The notes under the pieces: generated by a model
What the model saw: the letters and a program-made list of their open reading frames with translations, nothing else
Database searches by the model: none
What the model was told of the DNA's origin: nothing
Translations under genes and position numbers: made by a program
Shown: positions 32,859 through 42,414 of the stretch, piece after piece
Numbering within the stretch: the first letter of the stretch is position 1
Layout: each line of letters begins with the position of its first letter
Source of the DNA: Portunus trituberculatus
Taxonomy: Eukaryota > Arthropoda > Malacostraca > Decapoda > Portunidae
NCBI RefSeq assembly: GCF_017591435.1
Contig: NC_059287.1
Location: 7,577,875 to 7,641,874 of the forward strand
Reading direction: 5' to 3'
Length of the DNA: 64,000 nt

Positions 32859-32909
32859 AACCTTCCACTGCTCTGGCAGCTTTCCTGTCTCATAAGACAT
32901 GTTGAATAA
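31494..32909 (+). pseudogene. LINE-C ORF2: endonuclease and linker, truncated
   Basis: The ATG at 31494 (MEVRNLCVLSWNINSLQKRS) overlaps the ORF1 stop, a common LINE arrangement for reinitiation. The endonuclease runs to about 32150: DIITLS, a shift near 31610, TTDCLTLRGYQRFELSADLR, SLLVGDLNTRHRSLGSFFG, LDYALLFNMNEV and ELVSDHFALK. A stop at about 32043 splits it. The linker (32160-32850) is open: KSAYFTDKQVKEWNTLLRKA, WNNFLESISKTKNLTNIWRE, ITKDELLLAIKK. The last residues (LLWQLSCLIRHVE) are antisense to the folded-back copy, so true coding ends at about 32858. Confidence 0.75.
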
Positions 32910-33180
32910 GTCCAATAAGGGACTGTTTTCCATGACAACAAGATGGTTTAGTATATCATAGGTGAGCCCATTCTGTTCAGGAGCTGTTGATTTCCCCTTT
33001 TTTTTTTATAGCAAGCAGGAGTTCATCTTTAGTGATTGGTACACATGAATCATCTAAAAGTTCAGTTTGGACATCAAACAACTGTCTTCTGCCGGATTGG
33101 TAACGTCTCAGACATTCCTGAATATTGTCAGGCAAACTCGCAATGCTGGAGGCATGAGCCCACTTATCTATAAGTTTCTG
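32860..33180 (-). pseudogene. Folded-back LINE-C segment continuing the reverse transcriptase
   Basis: On the minus strand this repeats KLIDKWAHASSIASLPDNIQ and ITKDELLLAIKKK from 32640-32850, then reads on into LTYDILNHLVVMENSPLLDL and FNMSYETGKLPEQWKV, the fingers region missing from the plus-strand copy. The two arms (about 32640-32858 and 32965-33180) are over 95 percent identical by eye, with the spacer at 32859-32964. This is an inverted-duplication junction of one insertion or of two very similar copies. Confidence 0.75.
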
Positions 33181-33275
33181 CTTTCCTGTCATACTTTCCA
33201 TAGCATCTGCACCACTTCCTTCACTAACATGCTTCTTGCGTTTAAGTATTCGGCGTGTTTCACTTTCATACTTAT

Positions 33276-33320
33276 AAAGTTTCTTTCTACCTAGATCAGA
33301 TCTAGGTAGAAAGAAACTTT
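33276..33320. repeat. 22-bp perfect palindrome
   Basis: Arms 33276-33297 and 33299-33320 around a single A: AAAGTTTCTTTCTACCTAGATC and its exact reverse complement (here written as one arm of 22 split as AAAGTTTCTTTC plus TACCTAGATC). It lies about 100 bases beyond the folded-back LINE-C segment. It could be a second fold-back junction or a transposon end. Confidence 0.85.
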
Positions 33321-34634
33321 TCACTGATTTACATATGATGGAACATAACGTGAGAAAAATGAGAAAATATTAATAGAACAATGAGGAACACTACTACAAC
33401 AAAAATATGAGCAAAAAGTTTCAATGAATCGTTTGGCAAAAACATGTGTCGAACAAAAACTCGAAGCAAAAAGTAACTATTTGAGCAGTAATAAACCTGT
33501 CAGCACTCTGAGTCACTCATGATGGGCCATAACCATTCCCAGTTGTTCAGATGTTCTGATGATTACGAAACTTAAGAATTTTATTGTTTTACAGCCAAAG
33601 CACTTAAAACATAGTAAACAACTTCAGACCTTTCACAAAGTGGCTAATTACCGATAACTGTCACGTAACATTTTTCTCTTTGTCATAATCAAAATGTTTT
33701 TTGGACTGCCAGAAATGGCCTGGATTTTTTTTGTGGCCCTAAGGCATGTGCCTAGTTTGCCTTATGGTTAATCCGCCACTGATGTTAAGAGATAACTACT
33801 TTGCCAGTGTGCGCCAAATTCGTTTCAGTTGCCACTCGCTCATCAAGTTAATTTATCACAATATGAGGCCATTTTCATTAGGAATTAGGCATAGAATATT
33901 AAACAACGTATGTATTGTACTGTTACATATTTGCCTTAGTTATTCAGAGGCAAACGTTCAGAGTACGTGAAACAAATTCTTTTCTCTTAGACATCCCTCC
34001 AACTATAAACACAACAATCACAAACCCGAAACAAGCCGTTCATACGGGGCTCGCAAAAGTTTGCTTCTGGGTGGGACGGCGTTTTGTTTGGGGTCAGAGG
34101 GAGAAGCAGGTGCGCGTCAAGGTGAAGGCTGGTCAGCAGCGACAGTATTCTGGTGACTTTCCCAAGCAGATATGGTGCAAGACGAGGCTCCTCAACAATC
34201 TCCATGTCTTCCAGGGTTGCTAAGCCGTCCTCTACCATGACAGGGTCCTCGGCGGGCATGGTTCTTTTTGTTGTGGTGGCAGCACGTGCATTGCACCCTT
34301 TGTTTTGGAGCGGCGTACCAGTAGGCCTGGGTAGGAGCGCTTGCTCTAAATCTCAAGGCCTGCTATTCGTGGCTGGCAAATCGGGCCTAGACCTCCCTCA
34401 GTAGCTACCAAGGATTCTAGGGAGGATATACGGGTTCAATGGGCGGGCTGAAGGAATTGATTAGTGAACCTCGCTTCTACCAGATGGCGCACGTGTCGCA
34501 GGTAGTACGGGTAACGGGGGTGAAGAATGTGGGTGGAGTCCATCAGCGGGGGAGGATGAGCGCCGTTACAAGATTCAAACAGTCAGTCAGTCACGGGAAG
34601 GAGCGCAAGGCACCTCCATTGCCCGCCTGCTCCT
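33321..34634. other. Unassigned, no gene seen
   Basis: About 1.3 kb without recognisable coding or RNA features. AT-rich to about 34050, then GC-richer with short frames lacking family motifs. It precedes the left end of the Harbinger element. Confidence 0.4.
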
Positions 34635-34751
34635 GGGGCCGTACTTATAAACACTAAGATGACGTCCTAACGGTAAGAAGTCGTCCTAAATCACAAAAAT
34701 GGCGGAATTCGAGTCTTAAATCCTTAAGACGGCATCCTAAGCCCTAAAGAT

Positions 34752-34799
34752 GCGTCTTACCGCTAAAACACCTCCCGAGGCGTTTTAGCAGTAAGACGC
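34752..34799. repeat. Subterminal hairpin in the Harbinger left end
   Basis: GCGTCTTACCGCTAAAAC (34752-34769) pairs with GTTTTAGCAGTAAGACGC (34782-34799) with one mismatch and a 12-base loop. The arm carries the TCTTA/TAAGA motif that recurs through the terminal 170 bases, as expected for transposase or Myb-protein binding sites. Confidence 0.75.
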
Positions 34800-34830
34800 G
34801 CTCCTATAAGATTTCATCCTAAAAGTAAAC

Positions 34831-36338
34831 ATGGCCGCTCGAGGGGGACCGCACCGCCACCACCTGCGACAGAGACGGTCGTTTCGTAAGAGGAAGGACG
34901 TCCTGAATGAGCTAGATGACCGTGAGCTGGTGAAGAGGTATTGGCAGGATCCTGCTGGTATCATTTTCGTGACAAATTTGGTGCGGGAAAGGCTGAAGAG
35001 ACCAACTGTAAGGAACAAGGCCTCTCTCCCCGAGATGCAAGTTATCTTCACTGCGGTACCTCGCTATAGGAAAGATTGGTGCCATTGATGGGACGCACGT
35101 GATGATTGTGGCTCCTAGAGAGTATAAGGTAGAGTTTGTCAACAGGAAGAGATACCACAGCATCAACGTGCAGTTTGTGTTTGATGCTTGATACCACATT
35201 ATAGATGTGGTTGCAAAGTGGCCGGGATTGGTTCACGATGCAAGAATACTTGCTCAAAGTGGACTCTGCACGATATTTGACAGCGGCATCGTCCCAGCTG
35301 GGTGTCACTTACTGGGAGATAGTGGCTATCCCAGCAAGAAGTGGCTACTGACTCCATACCTCAGACCACAGCCTGGAGCACAGTCTTCTTATAACAGGTA
35401 AGTTACTGAGTAATAAAATTTAGATAAAAAGAGTTATCTAATTAATTACCCCACATCACACTAAACACAAAACTAATTATTTACCTCCTTTAGTTACACT
35501 TTTTCATATAAACTAATATAAAGTGCTAAATTAATGAATTAGGTAATTTGGAAGTATTATTGCAGTTTCACACAATCTTGACCCTCCCCCCCTACCATAC
35601 TGGATTCCTCCATAAGATGAAGTAACCTAACTTAACATTTTGTAACCTCCTCATTGGGTTAGCATCATCCTCCATTAAGGTAGAGTAACTTAACATTTTG
35701 AAACTTGACCAGAACAACCGATAAGGTAAAGTAATTTAACATTGTGTACGCTTTGCCCCCTTTGGATCCCCCTTAAAGGGCTATGATTATGTAAGGTGTG
35801 TTGGTTGAATCACCAATACAACAAGAAAATTTCCAAATATTTAAGAGTTTCTTCTTTTTATTCTAAGTTTTCATGTGTATATATTAACCTAACCAATGTT
35901 ATACTAGAGATTTTTTTTTATATGTTTCATAATGTTTAAGCTGCCATGTCACAAATCATTATCAAACAATGAATCTTAACTTAACCTTATACATGACATA
36001 ACCTAAATGTTTGCAGAAATTAAATTAATGCATCATACCACTTTCAAGTACTGCATTGTAAGATTGAAATCTATATTAATTTCAGGGCCCACAAGAAAAC
36101 CTGCAGCATTGTTGAGAGAGGCATCGGGCAGCTGAAGCCACATTTTCACATGCTACACAGTGAAATCCAAGTTGGTCCTCCACCCAAGGTCTGCCAAATT
36201 GTAGAGGTTTGTGCATTGCTGCACAACATCTGCAAAGCAAGAAACATCATTCTTCCTGAGGAAGAAGAACATCTTGCTGCAGCCGAGGATGGAGGCAACG
36301 AGGAGCGACCCCCAGCACAGAAAGTTCAGTTGCCATGA
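34831..36338 (+). pseudogene. Harbinger (HARBI1-like) transposase, two exons
   Basis: Exon 1 is 34831-35397, the intron 35398-36085 (GTAAGT...TTTCAG) and exon 2 36086-36338. Splicing joins SSYNR to AHKKTCSIVERGIGQLK in frame. Exon 1 starts MAARGGPHRHHLRQRRSFRK, with FVTNLVRERLKRPT in the helix-turn-helix region. After a shift near 35055 the catalytic core reads RYLAIGKIGAIDGTHVMIV (first D), WPGLVHDARIL (second D), HLLGDSGYPSKKWLLTPY and VERGIGQLKPHF (E). This is the DDE_Tnp_4/HARBI1 fold. One in-frame TGA (about 35188) and one shift inactivate it. The protein cuts and joins the element DNA, with the Myb partner aiding nuclear import and end binding in characterised members. Confidence 0.85.
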
Positions 36339-36731
36339 AGAAATCCTTTACAGGGATGAATTTGTTGTGCTTCACTTAAAGTAAGTAACACAAACCATGA
36401 TGCTGATTATAGTAGCATTCTTCAGTTTTTTCTCCTCTGTCACTTTGTTATTTATATTTATATGTCTTGTTTTGTTGTGTGTGCACTGTTATGTTGGTGA
36501 TTTCATCTTCCTTGTCTCACTCTCTGCCAGTCACCCACAGTTCTTCACAGATACCACAGTATTACTGTTCAGCCTTACAATATTTAAATGGATTATGATA
36601 AATGTGTATCTCACCAACATCTAAAAAAATAATTAACACACTTTCACAACTAACTTAAATGATTCTCTCTTAATTATTTTTTCACTTATTTTTATGAGTG
36701 TGGCATTGACTACATTATCAATTGTTCTGTA
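36339..36731. other. Harbinger transposase 3' flank
   Basis: AT-rich sequence after the transposase stop, probably its 3' UTR. No further coding was seen. Confidence 0.4.
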
Positions 36732-36839
<108 letters not shown>

Positions 36840-37000
36840 GTGTGATACAACATCAAGCAGTAAATTAATCTTTATCATCCCAGGTATAGAAAACACAGAG
36901 AAAACTTTGTCAGCTTTTGTGGAAATACTTTAATGCCTTATTTATACATCATGTGAAAATGATAGAACAATATAAAAAACGAGTGTTGAATTACAGTACT

Positions 37001-39036
37001 GTTCCCATGTGGGAACACTATGAACAGGCGTGCCGAAATTTACCGTATTTTTATTATAGTTGCAAATCAGTACATATTTATAATAATAACACTTTTTTTC
37101 ATTCTTCCGTAGAAAACAAAGGTGAACAGAGGACATTATAACCCAATTGTTTGTTCAACTCAATGTACAATAATTATTGAGACTCACTGTGATAAATCAC
37201 GGCACACTCCGTACCTTTGTCGTAATGCAGTCTGACAAGGCATTTGCTACACTCATATCTTGCATTTTTTTTGCAAACAGCACATCTTCCTTGCTTGCAG
37301 CTTTGCTTGTTATGTCCAAGACCATCATATCGAATGTCAACCGGTACTTTGGTTGTTTTGCTTTGCCCAGCATGTGTACGTGGGGCAGTAGATTTCAGCA
37401 AACACAGCGTAACCTCTCTCCTGAACTCCAGGTGAGAAAGAGGGTCCTCCTCAAGGTGGCAGTGAATGCGCCAGGCAGCAACTATTGACAAGTTAAGAAC
37501 ATTCAAAAACAGTGGCCAGTACCATTTCTTGCCCCTGATCCCTGGTCGGTATGTAGCCAAAAGACGATCCATCAGATCAACCCCGCCCATACCCTCGTTA
37601 TATTTGCGTACAAGATGTGGCTGTTTTACCTTCACCTTTGATGACTTTTTCACACGGCGAGTAGCTTCATGCAGGGGCAGATGTGTCTCATGGTTACTTG
37701 CAATGTTAACAATGGAATTATCGTTCCATTTACACACATATACTTCTCCATCACAACGAAAGTCAAACTCTCCTCTTTCATCTTTTTTCATGGCTGCATT
37801 CGATTTCATCAGCTTAGCAGCACCAGCTGTCCTGTTCTCTCGAATAGTCCCAGTAGCTTTGATGTTCTTCTCGGCGAGGACTTCAATAGAAAATGTGAGG
37901 TAAAGAAATTGTCAAAGTATACTTCGTGCTTGGTGACTGTGGATGAAGACTGAATTGTCGACATCATGTCATTTACAACTCTGATGCCTAGAGGAAGTTT
38001 GGTCTGATCATTTTCTTTGCCTTTGTAGAGCTTCAGCCTATATGGGTAGCCGTCATTGCCGCAAAGTGCCCAGATCTTGTAGCCAAATCTGATTGGCTTT
38101 CCACGGATGAACATTTTTGCAGAGTGCCGTCCATAGTAGGGCACCATGGATTCATCTACACTGAGCTTCTGATGGAAAATGCCATGTTTTTTTTAGGTTT
38201 TCATTGATGATTGTGTAGATTGGCTCAATTTTGGCACATTTGTTTCCTGCTGGCAGGTTGTGATTGTCTGCAAAATGCATAACGCTCTTCAATGCTTGAA
38301 ACCTGTTGCGAGTCATAGCAGCAGACACAAGCTGAACTCCCAGATCAGGCTGAGTGGACCAGTAATGGCGCTCCTCCGGCAGTCTGTGGTACCCTGAGAG
38401 AAGTATAATGCCAAGAAAAGTCCTTATCTCATCGTGGTTGGCACTAAAATTTGGTTGGTTCTTATCCCTCCTAGCATACAGATTTGTTTGATCTACAATG
38501 GTATCCAAAATGGATGATGAATAGATCAGTCCCCATAGCTGGTACGGGGATAATTTAGTCAGGTCAGGAAATGAATCGACAAGCTTCTCCAGAGGATCGT
38601 AGCATAAGTTACGCCTAAATTCCGACTTCTTTTTCCATCCGGTGGCTCGAGACGATTTTGAAGGTGGTTCTTCTAACCCATCCTCACTGTCATCAGTATC
38701 ATCCACTTCCACTTCTCCAGCTGGTTCAAATGCTTCCTCATCACTGGACATCACGCTCGTAGCATCCTCAACATCACTTTCAACATCTTGATCACCACTT
38801 TCAGGAGGAAGTACAACAACGTTTCGAACTCTGGAACCATCCTCTTCTGCTCTATCACAAGCCTCACGGACTGTAACAAAGTGTTCATTTTCCCCATGAC
38901 CATAGAAGATGCTTGACAGCATGTTGATCACTCATAATAGAAGGATGCACAGTATGCACAAACAGCAGACTCTGAAAATAAGGAAAATATAATATTAGTG
39001 TGTTTTAGGGACAACTTTACGATATTACACAAGAAT

Positions 39037-39073
<37 letters not shown>

Positions 39074-39352
39074 GAGAGAGAGAGAGAGAGAGAGAGAATA
39101 CATTAGAATTCTGTACTTACGTATGGTTGGGAATCAAATGGCTATGTGCTCTGACGATCGGTTGTAGGCTATATATATACGCTCGCAACAGGATGACGCA
39201 ATACTGTGATGTAAGGGAATCATCAAATTGCATCATACATTGGTAATCATTACACCCTATAGCCTAACAATGTCATATCCCGCTGAATATGTGTAAAATA
39301 TTTTCTTAGGTAATTTTTTGCATACAAAATCATAGCGTTCCCATGTGGGAAC
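37001..39352 (-). mobile_element. piggyBac-type DNA transposon, about 2.35 kb
   Basis: Ends: GTTCCCATGTGGGAACACTA at 37001 and, as reverse complement, GTTCCCACATGGGAACGCTA at 39352, followed by TGA in both. This is an inverted repeat of about 23 bases with three mismatches. It encloses a complete, though damaged, piggyBac transposase. piggyBac elements normally begin CCC next to a TTAA duplication. Here CCC is preceded by TGTT and GGG is followed by AACA, so either the true ends lie elsewhere or the target pattern differs. An AC/AG microsatellite (39036-39099) lies upstream of the gene. Confidence 0.65.
37174..38931 (-). pseudogene. piggyBac transposase
   Basis: The start MINMLSSIFYGHGENEHFVT (38931) is followed by an acidic N-terminus (SDVEDATSVMSSDEEAFEPA). 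The DDE_Tnp_1_7 core then reads LSPYQLWGLIYSSSILDTIV, FSANHDEIRTFLGIILLSGY, SAAMTRNRFQALKSVMHFAD. After a shift at about 38148-38190 (a T8 tract), LSVDESMVPYYGRHSAKMFI gives the first catalytic D and VYFDNFFTSHFLL the second. After another shift near 37865, NEGMGGVDLMDRLLATYRPG gives the third and KKWYWPLFLNVLNLSIVAAW follows. The cysteine-rich tail (CKQGRCAVCKKNARYECSKC...C) is the usual zinc-finger end. Only two single-base-type breaks were found, so it is a fairly young copy. Confidence 0.9.
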
Positions 39353-39929
39353 AATCTAATTTCACGACATCTCACTACCTCATTTTGATTACATCTTTTC
39401 TTTTATTAACACCAATCCTTTCAATTGGCTCAGAGAACACCTGCCAAGAAGAAAAAAATCATAAGTAAGAAATTTTTCATAAAGTTTCTGCCCTTCTAAT
39501 ACCAGTTACTAGAATGTGTAACAGGTACTGAAATATTCGTAGAGACATAGCCTATGTGTAAATAGACAAATCTATAGTAGTGGGTCAGTATAGAACATTG
39601 ACCTACACTGTGTCCCAGAATGCTAACACATTTTAAATATATCACTCGAAACATGAACAAACATTGCATCAAAAGTATGTTCCCACATGGGAACACTGGG
39701 AGGATGTCTTTCTTTTACAGCATTGCTGAGTGATGAGACACCAGTGTCATGACTGCTGAGATTGGTGTTAATCTCATGTATTTTTTTTTTTTTTCTCTCT
39801 CCCATACCTGAAGTAAGTAGATTGTAGGTTGAGCATATAGAAACTGCAGTTAATTTTGTGTTAACACTAATATTTGGTTGATTGGTTACAAACAAAAACA
39901 AATAGTACATTAATTATATCTTTATTACT
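39353..39929. other. Harbinger interior with a third copy of the piggyBac end palindrome
   Basis: No coding seen. At 39678-39695 TGTTCCCACATGGGAACA repeats the 18-bp palindrome found at both piggyBac ends. A poly-T tract lies at 39781-39794. Confidence 0.5.
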
Positions 39930-40869
39930 ATTTTTTATTTGTTTGTTTCTGGTACTCTAGTTTTTGTGTGTAGTACATGTACTTAGCCTGTTCTGCTTCT
40001 TGCTTCCTTTCCTGAGCCGTTATAGATTCTTAAAGGAGTGCAAGCTCAAGCTTCCGTTTCTTCTGCAGGTGGATGATCTCCTCCTCATCCACATAGACCA
40101 GTGATGTACCAGGCAAGTCTGGCCCCTGTTGGTGCCACATCACTGGTGCTGGAAGTGGTGTGGCAGGTGCCTCCTCCTCCACACCCACTGCCTCGGTCAC
40201 CACTTCTCTCTGTTGGGCTGCCTCTGCCACTTCCCCAGCATCATCTGCCTGAACACTGCTGGCATCATTAGTTCTAACTTCAGAAACTAAGCTGATAATG
40301 TTTTTGGTTTTATTGCTAAGGACAAAAGTAACAGAAACCAGTAAATCTAGCTAAGGGTACAATGTGTTTGACTTAAATCCTATTCTGTTTGAAGGAAGCC
40401 CATGTCTAAGAAACTGTAAATACCTAAGACTCGTTATCATTAACACATTCACCCACTACAACACCATACTTATGAATGGGGAGAAGGGATAGGAATTAAG
40501 TTAACTTTATTAGTTTTTTTTTCTTTTCTTATTACTGTTTTATCTGTTTGGTTAAGGAATAAAAAAAAAAAATAAATAAACGAAATTTTCTCAACATTAG
40601 ATAACAAATTTACCATTGTGTATAACTGTAAGTTGTAAACTAACTGGGAACACAAGTATTTTGGATTGCAGACATTTGAGACAACATTATGGCCTAATAT
40701 TGCTATATCTACAAGTGGCTTATCCTTTGTTAAGGAAGGTGCATTCAATGATGCTTGCCTTATTGGTACACCCATAAATAGAGACATTCTTGGGGTCCAA
40801 AATCTCAAAGATTAACTCATCGAGCTGGGAGAGAGGAGGGTTGGCAGGAGGTCCATCACCTGGAAAGTA
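39930..40869 (-). pseudogene. Harbinger Myb/SANT-like accessory protein, last two exons
   Basis: The upstream exon (40869-40770) reads GDGPPANPPLSQLDELIFEI, then LDPKNVSIYG, the segment that follows the trihelix/Myb DNA-binding domain in Harbinger Myb-like proteins (GGGPPxxPLTxLEExVxxI pattern). A phase-1 intron (40769-40287, GTACCA...TTAG) joins it to SEVRTNDASSVQADDAGEVA. The second exon (40286 to about 39930) ends in a helical EEIIHLQKKRKLELALL, an in-frame TAA (40030), then ESITAQERKQEAEQAKYMYY and KLEYQKQTNKK, the typical C-terminal helix. The DNA-binding domain itself would be upstream, beyond the LINE-B2 junction at 40870, and is missing. Splice-site choice is by frame and motif fit. 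Confidence 0.6.
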
Positions 40870-42412
40870 TAATGTAGCATCCCTGCCCCTTGCTGGCTCG
40901 GGTTTTAAGACAGAACTTCTCAACTCTCGCAATATTTCGGACAGTGACACGGACTACATCCCAAATCTTTTTGACAACCATTCAGAGAATTCAGTTCCTG
41001 AAGTCCGCCAGATCCCGCCTCCTCATTGGTTTGTGGCGTACTATAGAAATGGGCTTGGGAATTTTATCCATGTCTCCCGGTATCTTGCCAAAGAAATCGG
41101 CACGATTCCTGAGGGGAATCTGAAGAAGTATGGGAAGGGGGTGCTCGTGCGGGCTAAAGATATTACGCAAGCGAGGATGTTACAACATCTCCCATGCCCT
41201 ACTGACAGCATGTTTGAGACCATAAAGGCTCATCCTACTTTTAATTATAGTAAAGGATGTGTGTACAGTCAGGATCTCTATGAATTTCATGAGGAGGAAA
41301 TACTGGCTATGTGTCCTAACTCAGTACAAAAGGTGAATAAGATGAAGAATTCCTCCAATATGGTCCTTCTCACCTTTTTTTGGCTTCCTGACCATGTTCT
41401 AATCGGCCCTATCAATCTTAGGGTGAGGCGTTTTGTTTCCCGCCCTCTTCAGTGTTTCTCATGCTATGGGTACAGCCATGGAAAAAGTTCCTGCAAGGAA
41501 GCATCTCGATGTGGCAATTGCTCTGCGCTAGACTCGCACTCTGAGGAGCATTGCAATGCTGCTGCTTACTGTTTCCATTGTCGTGATGATCACCAGGTGC
41601 GTTCCAGGCGATGCCCTAGGTATCGCCTGGAGCAGGACATTTTACAGCTCGCTAACAGTCAGTTTATTAGCCTTGGTAGTGCCTGACGCGAACTCCTTTA
41701 CCGCCAGAAGGATGGTACTGGTGCGACATCCTATGCTTCATTGGCCGCATGCTCTTCAGGTGAGTCTGCCGGTCAAAAGACAACTCTTTCTGCTACCTTT
41801 CGCTCTGTTGGGGCGAGTGGTCCTGTTCATTTGGCCAATAGGTTTTCTCTTTTGTCCGATGACCCGGTTGAGTCATCTCTAAGAAGTGACGAGAATAGTA
41901 AGGACTTGACCAAAGTCACCCATTTGCCACCTGTATCTCCTAAGCCTTTCAAGGGCCTGACCAAATGGCACTGTGGCTCTGCGGAGTCGATCGATTTAGC
42001 TCAGCCTAAACAATTTAAGGTTTCTCTCGGTGTACGTGACCATGAGTCCTCCAGGGACCGCTCTGCAATGGTAGCTCCAGTTGTTTCTGTCCAGCTTTCT
42101 GTGATGCCCTCCATCTCAGATCAGGCTTCTTGTGATGAGGACAGTCTTAGCATGGAGACGTCCGATGATATTGTCACAGCCGTCCCTCGTGGAACCACTG
42201 TATCGGAAAGTGCAGTCCTGCCTGATCCTCGTCCTCCGAGGACCGGTAGAAGTGATGATGGTTCGCATCACCCACCGATAGGCCGAAAGGCTGCGGTCCA
42301 ACGACCCGGCACATCTCAACTCCCGGTGTCTTCTCGTCGTTTGATTATTTCTAGTCAGGTGAGTCACGGGCAGCCCCTTCAAAAGGCTCGCCCGTCCACT
42401 GCACCTAAATAG
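40870..42412 (+). pseudogene. LINE-B2 ORF1: zinc-knuckle protein, N-terminus missing
   Basis: The frame is open to 41686: VASLPLAGSGFKTELLNSRN (end of the RRM), IPPPHWFVAYYRNGLGNFIH, SRYLAKEIGTIPEGNLKKYG, IKAHPTFNYSKGCVYSQDLY and three zinc knuckles (CFSCYGYSHGKSSC, CGNCSALDSHSEEHC, CFHCRDDHQVRSRRC). After a stop at 41684-41686 (TGA where copy B1 has an Arg codon) the Ser/Pro-rich tail continues to 42412, with a frame change near 41740. The apparent start at 40790 lies in flanking sequence and is not the natural one. Confidence 0.8.
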
Positions 42413-42414
42413 TC

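Noticed and set aside
40790..40872. Natural start of LINE-B2 ORF1
   Set aside because: The methionine at 40790 lies in the antisense strand of the Harbinger Myb exon; homology to LINE-B begins only at about 40872.
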